Source: CBDCWA01 sp965223255
GTDB taxonomy: Bacteria; Pseudomonadota; Alphaproteobacteria; Rhizobiales; Hyphomicrobiaceae
NCBI GenBank assembly: GCA_965223255.1
Contig: CBDCWA010000003.1
Span: 930,001-994,000, forward strand
Direction of reading: 5' to 3'
Length of the DNA stretch: 64,000 nt
Shown here piece after piece: positions 45,988-54,534 of this stretch. Position numbers and translations under genes: made by a program. The notes beneath the pieces were generated by a model. It was not told the DNA's origin. It saw nothing but the letters and a program-made list of their open reading frames with translations, and ran no database searches. Each line of letters starts with the position of its first letter. Position 1 is the stretch's first letter.

Positions 45988-46011
45988 CGATATATCCAAT
46001 CAAACATATCG
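45988..46011. promoter_or_regulatory. Candidate ModE operator
   Basis: An imperfect dyad with CGATAT at 45988-45993 and ATATCG at 46006-46011, further matching T three bases inward, lies 13-36 bases before modA and just downstream of the modE-like gene. ModE sites are AT-rich dyads of this sort (CGxTATA-type arms). Binding is inferred from position and symmetry. Confidence 0.5.
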
Positions 46012-46056
46012 CAGATATATACTAGTTCCTCTCCCCCGCGCAATCCTGCAGATGTG

Positions 46057-46404
46057 TTAAGTCACCCGCCGGCCCAGCGCCTTCAGGTCTTTAGCAAGGG
46101 CCGAAGCCGCGTCCGCCTCCATTTGGCGATAGCGCCGCAGCACCTCCTCACCAAGCGGAGTCAACCGCGCACCACCACCACGCGCGCCCCCTTTGGCCGT
46201 CTCGGCAAGCGGCATGTCAAAATAGCCATTAAGCGTCTCCGTCAACGACCAAGCCCGCTTATAGCTCATACCCATGCGTCGGCCAGCCGCTGCAATTGAG
46301 CCGGTCTCATGGATGCCCTCCAATAGATCCACTTTGCCAGGTCCGATAGCAGCACCATCCCGCAATATGATCCGAAGTCTTGCCAATGGACGCATTGTTC
46401 CCAT
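46057..46404 (-). CDS. ModE-like winged-helix regulator without molybdate-binding domain
   Basis: The product is about 115 residues from the ATG at 46404 (the reading frame extends to 46482). It contains only the LysR-type N-terminal domain of ModE: LLEGIHETGSIAAAGRRMGMSYKRAWSLTETLNGYF, the recognition segment, then the wing KGGARGGGARLTPLGEEVLRRYR. The C-terminal Mop domains that sense molybdate in E. coli ModE are absent, a known one-domain form in other bacteria. It precedes modABC on the same strand and very probably represses it. Confidence 0.9.
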   Translation of the reverse strand: MGTMRPLARLRIILRDGAAIGPGKVDLLEGIHETGSIAAAGRRMGMSYKRAWSLTETLNGYFDMPLAETAKGGARGGGARLTPLGEEVLRRYRQMEADAASALAKDLKALGRRVT

Positions 46405-46544
46405 CACATCTACCGCCAAATTAGAATGAGATAGGGCAGCACCAGCCGGTGTTCCACGTAGCCGGCGGCGTGCCCCGTTCATTGTTAAATTAGTATTCGA
46501 TTTGCTGCGACTGAGCCACCGCCTAGCTACACTACGCCATTCAA

Positions 46545-47627
46545 CTAAGGTGTTTGCGCTTTCCGCCTGGGGATTTCGCCGGCGTCATCGTCTTGGCCTT
46601 CCGTGTCGAGCAGGAATGCCCTGCGCAAATCGACGCTGTCATTGCGCCCCACCAACCGTCCGCTTTCAACCAACCAGGTCTCAGCGTCCGCTCGCCCGGC
46701 CTCAAACAGATACCGAACGAGCCGTCGTTCCGGGTTCACTTTGCTGCTGCCATCCAAACCAATCGTATGGCGCCCAGCGCTGATCAAGTGAAACCGGTGC
46801 CGGCGCAATTTTGCAAATCCCGATCGCGCCGAAGCAAACGCCCCACCCCCAGCATCTTTGGCCTGAACAATGACGGAAATATCTCGCAACAACGGTTGAT
46901 TAAACGTCAGGTCATTAACATGCGCCAGAATCTCACTTGCCGTGCGTGGCACCGCATCTATCCGTGTCGGGTTGAGTTGCACGATCAGCGTGTCTTCGAC
47001 AGTGCTGCGCTGCACCAGGCTCAGCACATCAGGGTTAGCCGAATAGCCGCCATCCCAATATGCCACACCGTCGATCTCCACCGCATGATGCAATGTCGGC
47101 AGACAGGCAGAGGCCAGTACCGCTTCCACACTTAACTCAGAGCGCGTAAACAGCCGCGCGCGTCCCGTCACCACCTCGGTCGCAGCAATCAAAACGCCCA
47201 TTTCATCGAACTTGCGAACCGCCTCCATATCAATTTCTCTGCACAACAATTCCTGGAGCGGGTTGATGCGCATGGGATTGAACGTATATGGCGACAGCAA
47301 CGGTGTCATTTCCGCTAGCGCCCGCCGGCCTGATAACCCAGGCAAAAACGAGAAGAAATCCGGAACGCCAGCCGTCTCGACGCCTTCCCAAACCTTACGC
47401 AAGACCTGGCGCGCGCCATCACGCCCGCCATTTGCTAACCCGGAAACAAGGGCAACCGCATTAACTGCCCCAGCACTGGTGCCGCTCACCCAACTGAAAC
47501 TAAAATCATCATCTTCCAACAGGCGATCGAGCACCCCCCACGTGAACGCCCCATGAGCGCCGCCGCCCTGCAGCGCAAGATTTAACCGTCTGCGTCTTGT
47601 GAACAATTGTCTCAAAGACCACCCCAT
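46545..47627 (-). CDS. Patatin-like phospholipase
   Basis: A 360-residue patatin-family lipid acyl hydrolase with a Ser-Asp dyad. The oxyanion loop is LALQGGGAHGAFTWGVLDRLL, the nucleophile sits in SGTSAGAVNA (GxSxG), and the Asp in VAYWDGGYSANP. The C-terminal domain from about residue 235 has VQLNPTRIDAVPRT and LFEAGRADAETWL, typical of RssA-like members. The start is placed at the ATG at 47627 just before the Arg-rich FTRRRRLNLAL lead; ATG at 47642 or a longer frame to 47750 is possible. It may be cytosolic or membrane-associated. Confidence 0.92.
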   Translation of the reverse strand: MGWSLRQLFTRRRRLNLALQGGGAHGAFTWGVLDRLLEDDDFSFSWVSGTSAGAVNAVALVSGLANGGRDGARQVLRKVWEGVETAGVPDFFSFLPGLSGRRALAEMTPLLSPYTFNPMRINPLQELLCREIDMEAVRKFDEMGVLIAATEVVTGRARLFTRSELSVEAVLASACLPTLHHAVEIDGVAYWDGGYSANPDVLSLVQRSTVEDTLIVQLNPTRIDAVPRTASEILAHVNDLTFNQPLLRDISVIVQAKDAGGGAFASARSGFAKLRRHRFHLISAGRHTIGLDGSSKVNPERRLVRYLFEAGRADAETWLVESGRLVGRNDSVDLRRAFLLDTEGQDDDAGEIPRRKAQTP

Positions 47628-47882
47628 CTCGGCTCGCAACATCCAGCACGATGAACGTCCATAGAAAATAGAGCAACTTGTCAGCCGTAAACTGGAATCG
47701 GTGAAATGCCAGTTCAAAGCCGGTTGCTCTAGCGATTGCAGCGATGTCATAGCACGCAGCGCGTGCTAAGCGCATGCGACCAAAGTGGCGTTGAATTAAT
47801 TGTTGGAAGTTTTTTCTCGCCATACAAAAGTCATATGAACGCGCAGCGATGCGGGTCTGGTCGCGGTCCAATCCTCCTCAAT

Positions 47883-49991
47883 CTAATTTGTGACCCGAAT
47901 GCCGACATAGGCGCCAAAGCCTGGTGCCAGAAATCCATCCGGGTTTTCATATCGCTTATCCAGCAAATTATTGATTCGCCCGAACAGACTTAATTTGTCA
48001 TTCAACTTATAATCCGCCGCCAAATTGACGGTCGTAAAGGCCGGCAAAGTAACGCTTGCGCTTGTGGCACGATCGATGTCGCGCGCCCTACCAACGAACA
48101 ACAATTGACCGCTGATGAGCAGCGGCGCCGTAACCTGCCAGCCAGCCGTTAGGGTCGCTTTGTGTCGCGGGCGGCGGAGAAGTTCAGTCCTGGCAATGGC
48201 ATCCTTTGCGACCGTATAGGTATAATCACCCCGCACTCGGATGTCGGCACTCAAATCCGCAGCAAAGAACGCCTCCACACCTTTGGTCTCCGCCTCGCCA
48301 ATATTGACGACCGTGCTCGTAAATCCACTGCTTTTGAACTGAATAAGATTGGTGATGTCGTTGTGGAAATAACTGGCGCCGAACCGCAACCAACCCGGAA
48401 ACACCAATTGTTCAAAACCTATGTCATAGCCAATGCTTTCCTCCGGTTGCAGATTGGGGTTGGCAAAAAAGAAAAGGGCCGGAAAATCCTGAAAGCGCTG
48501 ACTGAGCGTTGGCGCCTTGAAGGCCGTTCCAACGCTTGCCTTCAATTTTGTGCCACGACCTTTCAAGGTATATGCTGAGGCCATTCGCCAGGTCGTGTGT
48601 TGACCGAAATTTTCGTTATCGTCGATGCGTATATTGGCGGTAAGCACCAGAGCCTCGAAGGGTTCGGCGATTAGCTGTCCATACCCACCCCTATTCCATT
48701 CTCCCACCTCCAAAAATGAGCTGCCGCTGGCACCATCCTGGCGGATTTCCATATCCTCCTCTTGATGATCGCCCCCCACAACGAGCGTATAACCTGGTGC
48801 CAGACGATAGATGCTGCGCCAATCATACTTAACCCTTTGACCATCGAGCCCCGAAAACGACGCGGGACTAAAAGTCTCGCTCTCGGTCTTTGCATAGTTT
48901 GTGCCGAAGAAACTTACGAGCCGACCGCCCAGCGATCTCCAGACCATTTCCCCTCTGAGAAACGTCTGCATGACGTCCTGCTGGCTCTGCTTATTGTTCA
49001 AGGTAAACAGGAAGGTCGGAGCCGGAAACGATGCCTCTGTAAAAAGCAGCGTCGAATTCGTATGCCGGGCCACAACATTGAAGGAGACCGCAGTCGTGGC
49101 CTGAAACCCCAGTTTTGTCGAATAGGTCCAATTCTCATAAGAATTGCTGAAGCGCGGAAGACCTGGAGCCAGCAAATTCTTTGGTGTCACCTCGATATCT
49201 CGCGACTGCAAATGCGTGACGCTGCCCGCAAAGTTAAACTTTTTATAAGAGCCCCTAACACTCGCAGCCTGATTGAACGTGCCTTGCGCCCCACCTTCAA
49301 CCATCGCCGTTGCACGCGGCGGGCCTTTGCCTTTTTTAGTATAAATCACAATGACGCCGCCCAGGGCATCGGCACCATAAAGCCCGCTTTGTGGCCCCCT
49401 CAACACCTCAATGCGTTCGATATCTTCCACCAGCAGTTGCGAATAATCAAACGAACGATTGGCACTACTGGGATCACTGACATCGATGCCATCAATCAGC
49501 ACCTTCACGTGATTGGAATTGGCACCACGGATAAACACCGACGTCTGTCCGCCAGCACCTCCCGTCTGCACAACATTCAACCCCGGCACGCTTTGCAACA
49601 CATCCGGCAGCGTCCGATACTGGCGCGCGGCGATTTCCTTAGACGAAATCACCGTAACCGCACTTGCCGTCTTCTCAACTGATGTCGAAAGCCCGGTCGG
49701 TGCCACAACCACACGCCCGCTCGAACCCTCCGGTGACACGGCATTCGCGCGCGGCGGCGTGGAACTTTGCTCTGCAGCCGCCAGCGCCGGACGGCGCTTT
49801 GGCTTTGCGGCCGCCTTCTTCTTTTTGCTCTCGGGCGCCGGCACCACATCGACAATGATCGGCGGCAACCTTGTCGTTGGCGAGGTCGCGAGCTGGCCAA
49901 ATGCCGGCCCATTGATAGGTGTGATCATCAACGCGGCAGAAATGCCAAGCCATCGCTTTGGCAGAATACAAACTGTCATGAGGCTCCCCAT
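47883..49991 (-). CDS. btuB: TonB-dependent vitamin B12 receptor, BtuB-like
   Basis: The 702-residue outer-membrane receptor has a signal peptide, a Lys-rich linker, then the plug domain (TASAVTVISSKEIAARQYRTL, SVFIRGANSNHVKVLIDG, EDIERIEVLRGPQSGLYGADALGGVI) and a 22-strand barrel ending in AYVGIRVTN with a terminal aromatic-polar pattern. The plug matches BtuB more than siderophore receptors. A cobalamin riboswitch about 200 bases upstream supports B12 or cobinamide as the cargo. AGGTGAG precedes the ATG at 49991. No btuCDF is in the window. Confidence 0.93.
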   Translation of the reverse strand: MGSLMTVCILPKRWLGISAALMITPINGPAFGQLATSPTTRLPPIIVDVVPAPESKKKKAAAKPKRRPALAAAEQSSTPPRANAVSPEGSSGRVVVAPTGLSTSVEKTASAVTVISSKEIAARQYRTLPDVLQSVPGLNVVQTGGAGGQTSVFIRGANSNHVKVLIDGIDVSDPSSANRSFDYSQLLVEDIERIEVLRGPQSGLYGADALGGVIVIYTKKGKGPPRATAMVEGGAQGTFNQAASVRGSYKKFNFAGSVTHLQSRDIEVTPKNLLAPGLPRFSNSYENWTYSTKLGFQATTAVSFNVVARHTNSTLLFTEASFPAPTFLFTLNNKQSQQDVMQTFLRGEMVWRSLGGRLVSFFGTNYAKTESETFSPASFSGLDGQRVKYDWRSIYRLAPGYTLVVGGDHQEEDMEIRQDGASGSSFLEVGEWNRGGYGQLIAEPFEALVLTANIRIDDNENFGQHTTWRMASAYTLKGRGTKLKASVGTAFKAPTLSQRFQDFPALFFFANPNLQPEESIGYDIGFEQLVFPGWLRFGASYFHNDITNLIQFKSSGFTSTVVNIGEAETKGVEAFFAADLSADIRVRGDYTYTVAKDAIARTELLRRPRHKATLTAGWQVTAPLLISGQLLFVGRARDIDRATSASVTLPAFTTVNLAADYKLNDKLSLFGRINNLLDKRYENPDGFLAPGFGAYVGIRVTN

Positions 49992-50209
49992 AGTTTCTCA
50001 CCTGGGGCGGAGCACTCAAAAGACCAATGATGACACGCAAAAAACCAAGGTTTATGAAATCAATCGCTGGCTTGGTCTAAGCCTATTGGTTTGTCCCTTA
50101 GCAGCTGACGCGCCTCTTCAGTCCCCGAGCTCTTCGCCGGTTATGGTTCAGCCGCCACTACGAGAAACTCCGCTCCTCCGCGCCCCACGCACGGGAGATG
50201 GGCAGCCTG

Positions 50210-50376
50210 TACCGGCAGGTCTCCTGACTTACAGCTCAAACGCTACCTCCAGCCTTCCCGATATAGACCCTACGAGGTCACATCAGTGGCATGAGCGAAG
50301 ATAGCTCGCTGCTCACAGTTGCGGGGGCAGTTACGGCATTGCAGGCCAAGCCCACTCACCGTATTCCCTTTTCACC
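50210..50376 (-). promoter_or_regulatory. Cobalamin riboswitch
   Basis: On the minus strand the conserved parts occur in order: GGTGAAAAGGGAA (50376-50364), CTGCCCCCGCAACTGT (50330-50315), GCCACTG (50290-50284) and the B12 box AAGTCAGGAGACCTGCC (50230-50214). It precedes btuB, so it should lower expression when adenosylcobalamin is plentiful. A perfect 8-base inverted repeat, GTCATAGC and GCTATGAC (50377-50396), lies just 5' of it. Confidence 0.95.
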
Positions 50377-50516
50377 GTCATAGCCAAAGCTATGACAGAA
50401 CCGACACGCTAATAATCAAATCTCAGATTTCGAAGCGCGTCAATGTGGAATTCGTGAGAAGCTGGTGGCGTTACTCCGATGCCACAATTTGCCAGCGCAC
50501 ACGTTTGTGGCGCCGG

Positions 50517-51902
50517 TTACAGACGACTGCGAATAAAAGACAACACACGCTGCGCCGCGGAAACATTGACAGTCGTATTCACATCATCATTGACCACAGT
50601 AACGGGTATATCCGGAGCAATTCCAACACCTTCCCAAGACGTCTTGTCCCGCGACAGATAGATCTCGTTCGACAAACTCAACGTCCAACCGTTGGCAAGT
50701 CTCTTGCGAAGGACATCCGACAGAGAGCCCCGCGTCACCTGGCCAATATGGGTGACATGCGGCAGCCCTTTAAGCACAAGCACGATCAATTCGGCCGCCG
50801 AAATCGTTGTGCGACTGGTAATCAGATAGATCGGCTTTGTGTACCGTCGTCTTCGGCTTGGCTGCAAATAGATCGCTTGCGGTTTTGCCTTTGGGTCATC
50901 ACCGGCATAGCGATAATACCCGAGCGTTCGTTGTTTCAAAAACCGGCGCGTGAAGGCCCGCGCGGTGGTGTCGGTGCCACCATAGTTGCGTGTGAGGTCG
51001 ATCACCAAAGCTTTCGTGTTACGCATGGCGTACAACGCCCGGTCGAGACGCCGGCCCAAAGCACGACGCAGCCCCCAACCACTCGATTCAACCATCAAGT
51101 AGCCAATGTCCCGGCCTATCAAACCGTACTGCACGCGCTCATCCCCGAGAATGCGCGCGCCCGTACCAAGCAAGTCCGGGCCGATGTCCTTGCTCCAGTA
51201 TCCCGGGCCTTTCATAGCAGCCGCACGTTCTCTGGCGGTTATGGCCCGGCGTGGCCGCCGTGGTCTGAAGTAGTAATCCTCACCATCGATTTCAGCGCGG
51301 ATGTTCACATGCGCATCATTGATTGGCGATAGCAGTCGCTTGATTACGCCAAACAATTGCACATCAGATAAACTCTCCGACACCGCAGGCCGAACCGTCT
51401 CGACGTGACGCACCCAATCAACTCCACGCACTTTGAAGAAGGGGTAATGTTTTGAAAACGTCTCTACGGCTGTGTCGAATATCGCAATCGGGCGAGTTGA
51501 CTGTGATCTGCGACACAGTCTCGGCAGCCGGTCAATTCGATCAAAAATATATTGGTATTTCGGATCACCGTTTGTCAGCTTAATCGTCTTGCGATCCCTA
51601 CTAACGTATATTGGGCCATCCAAATCATCCGCCAATTCGTCATCATCATCGTTATAGGTGCAGGCACCACGGGTTTTGTCGAAGACCTTAATCTTCCGCC
51701 CCTTCACCTCCCATATCCAGCCATAGCCGCGCGAACGCCAAACCCCATCGCGCCTCAAGATTGACCGCACGGATGTCGCTCTAAAGTTATCCGCCTCTGG
51801 CGCCGCCGCGACACTATCAGCACTAGGAATGGCAAACGGGCCACAAACCAACCCGACCAACAAGGCCACAAGACCAAAACACGCGACGTTACGTTTCATC
51901 AT
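50517..51902 (-). CDS. Secreted S41-family peptidase
   Basis: From the ATG at 51902 (MMKRNVACFG) the product is 461 residues with a signal peptide (ACFGLVALLVGLVCG). The S41 (tail-specific protease-like) core is LVIDLTRNYGGTDTTARAF, YLITSRTTISAAELIVLVLKGLPH with the nucleophile Ser in SAAE, and GQVTRGSLSD ... WEGVGIAPDIPV. No PDZ domain is evident, unlike CtpA. The N-terminal third resembles the helical tri-N domain of S41 tricorn-like members. Substrate unknown. Translation would start at TTG in the longer frame, so ATG is preferred. Confidence 0.9.
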   Translation of the reverse strand: MMKRNVACFGLVALLVGLVCGPFAIPSADSVAAAPEADNFRATSVRSILRRDGVWRSRGYGWIWEVKGRKIKVFDKTRGACTYNDDDDELADDLDGPIYVSRDRKTIKLTNGDPKYQYIFDRIDRLPRLCRRSQSTRPIAIFDTAVETFSKHYPFFKVRGVDWVRHVETVRPAVSESLSDVQLFGVIKRLLSPINDAHVNIRAEIDGEDYYFRPRRPRRAITARERAAAMKGPGYWSKDIGPDLLGTGARILGDERVQYGLIGRDIGYLMVESSGWGLRRALGRRLDRALYAMRNTKALVIDLTRNYGGTDTTARAFTRRFLKQRTLGYYRYAGDDPKAKPQAIYLQPSRRRRYTKPIYLITSRTTISAAELIVLVLKGLPHVTHIGQVTRGSLSDVLRKRLANGWTLSLSNEIYLSRDKTSWEGVGIAPDIPVTVVNDDVNTTVNVSAAQRVLSFIRSRL

Positions 51903-52073
51903 TTCAAACCCAAGCAATGCACTCGTCTCTGCTATTTCAAACTACAGTCACCGACCTGATGCAATTCGAGTTCATCTAAACATATTGATGTGACACCAAT
52001 CGGCCGAGAAATTGTGATGTACGAAAAAATTACCAGTCACTTTGAATGCGCGAACAATTTCGCAGTATCAGGC

Positions 52074-52307
52074 CTACGTTATCCTTGACTCCAACCACGG
52101 TATCGCCTCACGGGCAGCCTTGAGAGTCTCTGCCTCATTCGGCCACGCCCGAGCCCCAAAATGTCCGATCGCGAACCAGCCACCAGCCTCGGCATCACGG
52201 CGATAGAGCTCAAAGCCAAGACTGCCATCTGGGCGGCAGAAAATATCCACGCAATGCCGGCCATCATCCGTCTCGATTGATCGCAACACTTTATTGTCAT
52301 GCGCCAT
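52074..52307 (-). CDS. Small conserved hypothetical protein
   Basis: A 77-residue soluble protein starting at ATG 52307 (a TTG eight codons upstream is less likely). It has the pattern HCVDIFCRPDGSLGFELYRRD ... GWFAIGHFGARAWPNEAETLKAARE, a compact alpha/beta-looking domain with no family I can name. It is the last gene of the MFS/tautomerase run, 33 bases after the tautomerase stop. Confidence 0.7.
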   Translation of the reverse strand: MAHDNKVLRSIETDDGRHCVDIFCRPDGSLGFELYRRDAEAGGWFAIGHFGARAWPNEAETLKAAREAIPWLESRIT

Positions 52308-52340
52308 GAGACGGCCTCTGATGCATATCAACCACCAAGT

Positions 52341-52736
52341 CTATGCCTCCCCCTCACCGGCAACCCAATCCTTCCCAAGACCTCCACGTTCAGCCTTATA
52401 CATTTCGTCGCCGGCATGTTGGGTAAATTCCACTGCCAATCGATCGGCCCTAAGCTCCAAGGTTTCTGCACATGCCCCAACCAATGCTTCGGCCAAACGC
52501 GCTCTTTGCTCAGGCGACCTACCGCGACGGATGTCACACATCAACAGGGCCGCAGGCTCCGGCGAACCATAACCGCAACGCCAGATATTCCCTTCGCCAA
52601 GCTCACGAAATGCAACGGTTACTTGTTCCGGCGTTGTTTGCATGATGTCAGCAAACAAATCGCCAATGCGCCGCGCGAGCGCCTGCTTCACGACCGGCGG
52701 ATAGGTTCGACAAACATCCACTTGCAAGTACGGCAC
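52341..52736 (-). CDS. Tautomerase-superfamily protein with N-terminal proline
   Basis: Starting at the GTG at 52736, preceded by AGGTGA, the 131-residue protein begins MPYLQVDV, so after Met removal Pro1 is exposed, the catalytic base of the tautomerase superfamily. Starting at the GTG three codons upstream would bury that Pro. A second beta-alpha-beta unit (PAALLMCDIRRGRSPEQRARLAEAL) suggests a fused pair of 4-oxalocrotonate-tautomerase-like motifs, as in the longer members. It probably acts on an unsaturated carboxylic acid, together with the MFS carrier. Confidence 0.8.
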   Translation of the reverse strand: MPYLQVDVCRTYPPVVKQALARRIGDLFADIMQTTPEQVTVAFRELGEGNIWRCGYGSPEPAALLMCDIRRGRSPEQRARLAEALVGACAETLELRADRLAVEFTQHAGDEMYKAERGGLGKDWVAGEGEA

Positions 52737-52764
52737 ACCAATCACCTTGAGTTTGTTTTAGATA

Positions 52765-52890
52765 TTAGCCGCCCACTGGCCCGATGAGCCACAACACCCC
52801 GACAGCCACCACGACAAGTGCCATTGGACCAAGCACCCACAACAGCGTCCTTGGCCTTACAACGCCCTGCTGTTCATCATCACGTGCCAT
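52765..52890 (-). CDS. Very small single-pass membrane ORF (41 aa)
   Basis: A 41-residue frame MARDDEQQGVVRPRT then LLWVLGPMALVVVAVGVLWLI, ending GPVGG. The hydrophobic stretch (about residues 17-37) is one membrane segment with a soluble Asp/Gln-rich start, so the orientation is probably cytosolic N-terminus. It sits between the tautomerase (28 bases) and the next small ORF, all on one strand with the MFS gene. No homologue is known to me; the ribosome site is weak. Confidence 0.5.
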   Translation of the reverse strand: MARDDEQQGVVRPRTLLWVLGPMALVVVAVGVLWLIGPVGG

Positions 52891-53001
52891 GCCAACCGAC
52901 TATTTGATTGCGTTTGATAGCGGTTTTCGCGTCTTAATTGATCGTCCTCTTCTGTCGCACACCCGCACAGACGAGAAACGAGCCCAACACCATCAAGGCC
53001 T

Positions 53002-53181
53002 TCAGAAACAATAGGCCCAGGCGGCAGCAGCCATTTCGACCACAATGGCGGCGCCTCGTACGCCGTAGAGGTAGAGGGCGCCGCTGATTAACAAGGTGAG
53101 GCTGACGATCCCGCCCCACCAAAGCCAGCTGGGCGGCGCATCTCGCGGTGGCGAGTGATCGTGTTGGTTGCCTGCTGCCAT
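53002..53181 (-). CDS. Very small single-pass membrane ORF (59 aa)
   Basis: A 59-residue frame starting MAAGNQHDHSPPRDAPPSW, then LWWGGIVSLTLLISGALYLY as a membrane segment and a weakly hydrophobic C-terminus VRGAAIVVEMAAAAWAYCF. It starts 27 bases after the MFS stop and could be an accessory peptide of that carrier. The His/Pro-rich N-terminus might bind metal. No family recognised. Confidence 0.55.
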   Translation of the reverse strand: MAAGNQHDHSPPRDAPPSWLWWGGIVSLTLLISGALYLYGVRGAAIVVEMAAAAWAYCF

Positions 53182-53208
53182 AATCCAAAACTCTTCATGT
53201 CCACTATC

Positions 53209-54447
53209 TCATGCATGCGCTTGCCGCTCAATCCGCGACACCGGCCTTTCCTTAATGGGCCAGTGAATAAGCGCAGCGAATACACCGAGGCCGACCGATA
53301 TCCACCACATGATATCGTAGGACTGCGTCATATCATAAAGCCGTCCCGCCATCCAAACACCTAAGAACGATCCCACCTGATGGGAAAAGAACACAATGCC
53401 ATAAAGCATTGCCATCCATTTCGGCCCATAGAATGTTGCAACGAGAGAGCTGGTGAGTGGCACAGTCGACAACCACAGCAGCCCAAGGATGCCACTGGCC
53501 ACCAACACCAGCGTCCCATTGATGGGCAGGAACAAGAACCCAAGAAATACAACAGCACGACCGGAATAGATGAGGCTCAGCCCAACGCGCTTGGAATAAT
53601 AGCGCCCCCACACGCCGGACAGGTAGGTGCCGAATAAATTACCGACGCCGACCAGCGTCAGCGCAAAAACGGCGATTTCAGGCGCCATCCCCTGGTCTGC
53701 GACATAGGCCGGCAGATGCACGCCATAAAAGACAACGTGAAAACCGCACACGAAAAAGCCGACATTGAGCAGCCAGAAGCTTGGGTGGCGAAAGGCCTCG
53801 CCAAGCGCTTGGCCCAGGCTCTGCGACGGCATGTCTTTCGGCGTTGATGACATCGGCCGTCCGCTAACCGGAACAGCAAGAGCAAACATCACCATTGCGG
53901 TCGAAGCCAATACAATAAGCGATGTTTGCCATCCGAACCAGGCGATCAACAAATGCGTATATGGCAATGAGATGAACACGCCGACCCCAGCCCCCATACC
54001 GACGCGGGCAATGGCCGCCGCCCGCTCGTTAGGCGGCGCGTTGCGACCGACGGCGCCAACCATCGCATTGGTTCCCGCTCCGGCAATACCGAGCCCCATG
54101 AAAACGCCAGACACCAAAAGATGCGCGTCGCTTGTGGCCATCCACATAGTCACAAGACCGATCACCGTTGTCAGCGAACCAAACACGACAACGCGCCCAG
54201 TACCGTATTTATCGGACACTGCGCCAGCAACCGGTGCCGCCAAACCCCACACGATATTTGCAATTGCAATCGCCAGACTGAAGGCCTCGCGCCCCAATCC
54301 CAGATGTTCGGTGACAGGCCGTTGATAAAGCCCCATGACGTGGCGTATGCCGGAAGACAGCCCTGCAATCATTGCTGCAGCGAGTACCACGGCCCACAAC
54401 GGAAAATTCTTCTGCTCCTCAGGCGACACACCGGCACGCGCTGTCAT
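53209..54447 (-). CDS. Major facilitator superfamily transporter, carboxylate-type
   Basis: A 412-residue 12-segment carrier from the ATG at 54447 (54465 is a further ATG). The first half has SSGIRHVMGLYQRPVTEHLG in the loop after segment 1, then YGTGRVVVFGSL near the conserved inter-segment 2-3 position and GAGTNAMVGAVGRNAPPNERAAA. The sequence resembles the monocarboxylate/oxalate-formate antiporter branch of MFS. The cargo is probably an organic acid, matching the tautomerase downstream. First gene of a run with two small membrane ORFs and the tautomerase. Confidence 0.9.
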   Translation of the reverse strand: MTARAGVSPEEQKNFPLWAVVLAAAMIAGLSSGIRHVMGLYQRPVTEHLGLGREAFSLAIAIANIVWGLAAPVAGAVSDKYGTGRVVVFGSLTTVIGLVTMWMATSDAHLLVSGVFMGLGIAGAGTNAMVGAVGRNAPPNERAAAIARVGMGAGVGVFISLPYTHLLIAWFGWQTSLIVLASTAMVMFALAVPVSGRPMSSTPKDMPSQSLGQALGEAFRHPSFWLLNVGFFVCGFHVVFYGVHLPAYVADQGMAPEIAVFALTLVGVGNLFGTYLSGVWGRYYSKRVGLSLIYSGRAVVFLGFLFLPINGTLVLVASGILGLLWLSTVPLTSSLVATFYGPKWMAMLYGIVFFSHQVGSFLGVWMAGRLYDMTQSYDIMWWISVGLGVFAALIHWPIKERPVSRIERQAHA

Positions 54448-54534
54448 ATTCGCACAGTCCCCCATTTGATCGACGACCAATTCCAACCGCAGCGCCAAAC
54501 CCCTTGCCGCGCGTGCCCAACCCGGCGATAGCGC

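Noticed and set aside
48762..49682. A 306-residue plus-strand frame opposite btuB
   Set aside because: Shadow of the receptor gene, with no recognisable sequence and no start signal.
50319..51332. A 337-residue plus-strand frame
   Set aside because: Runs through the riboswitch and the S41 peptidase gene on the opposite strand; antisense shadow.
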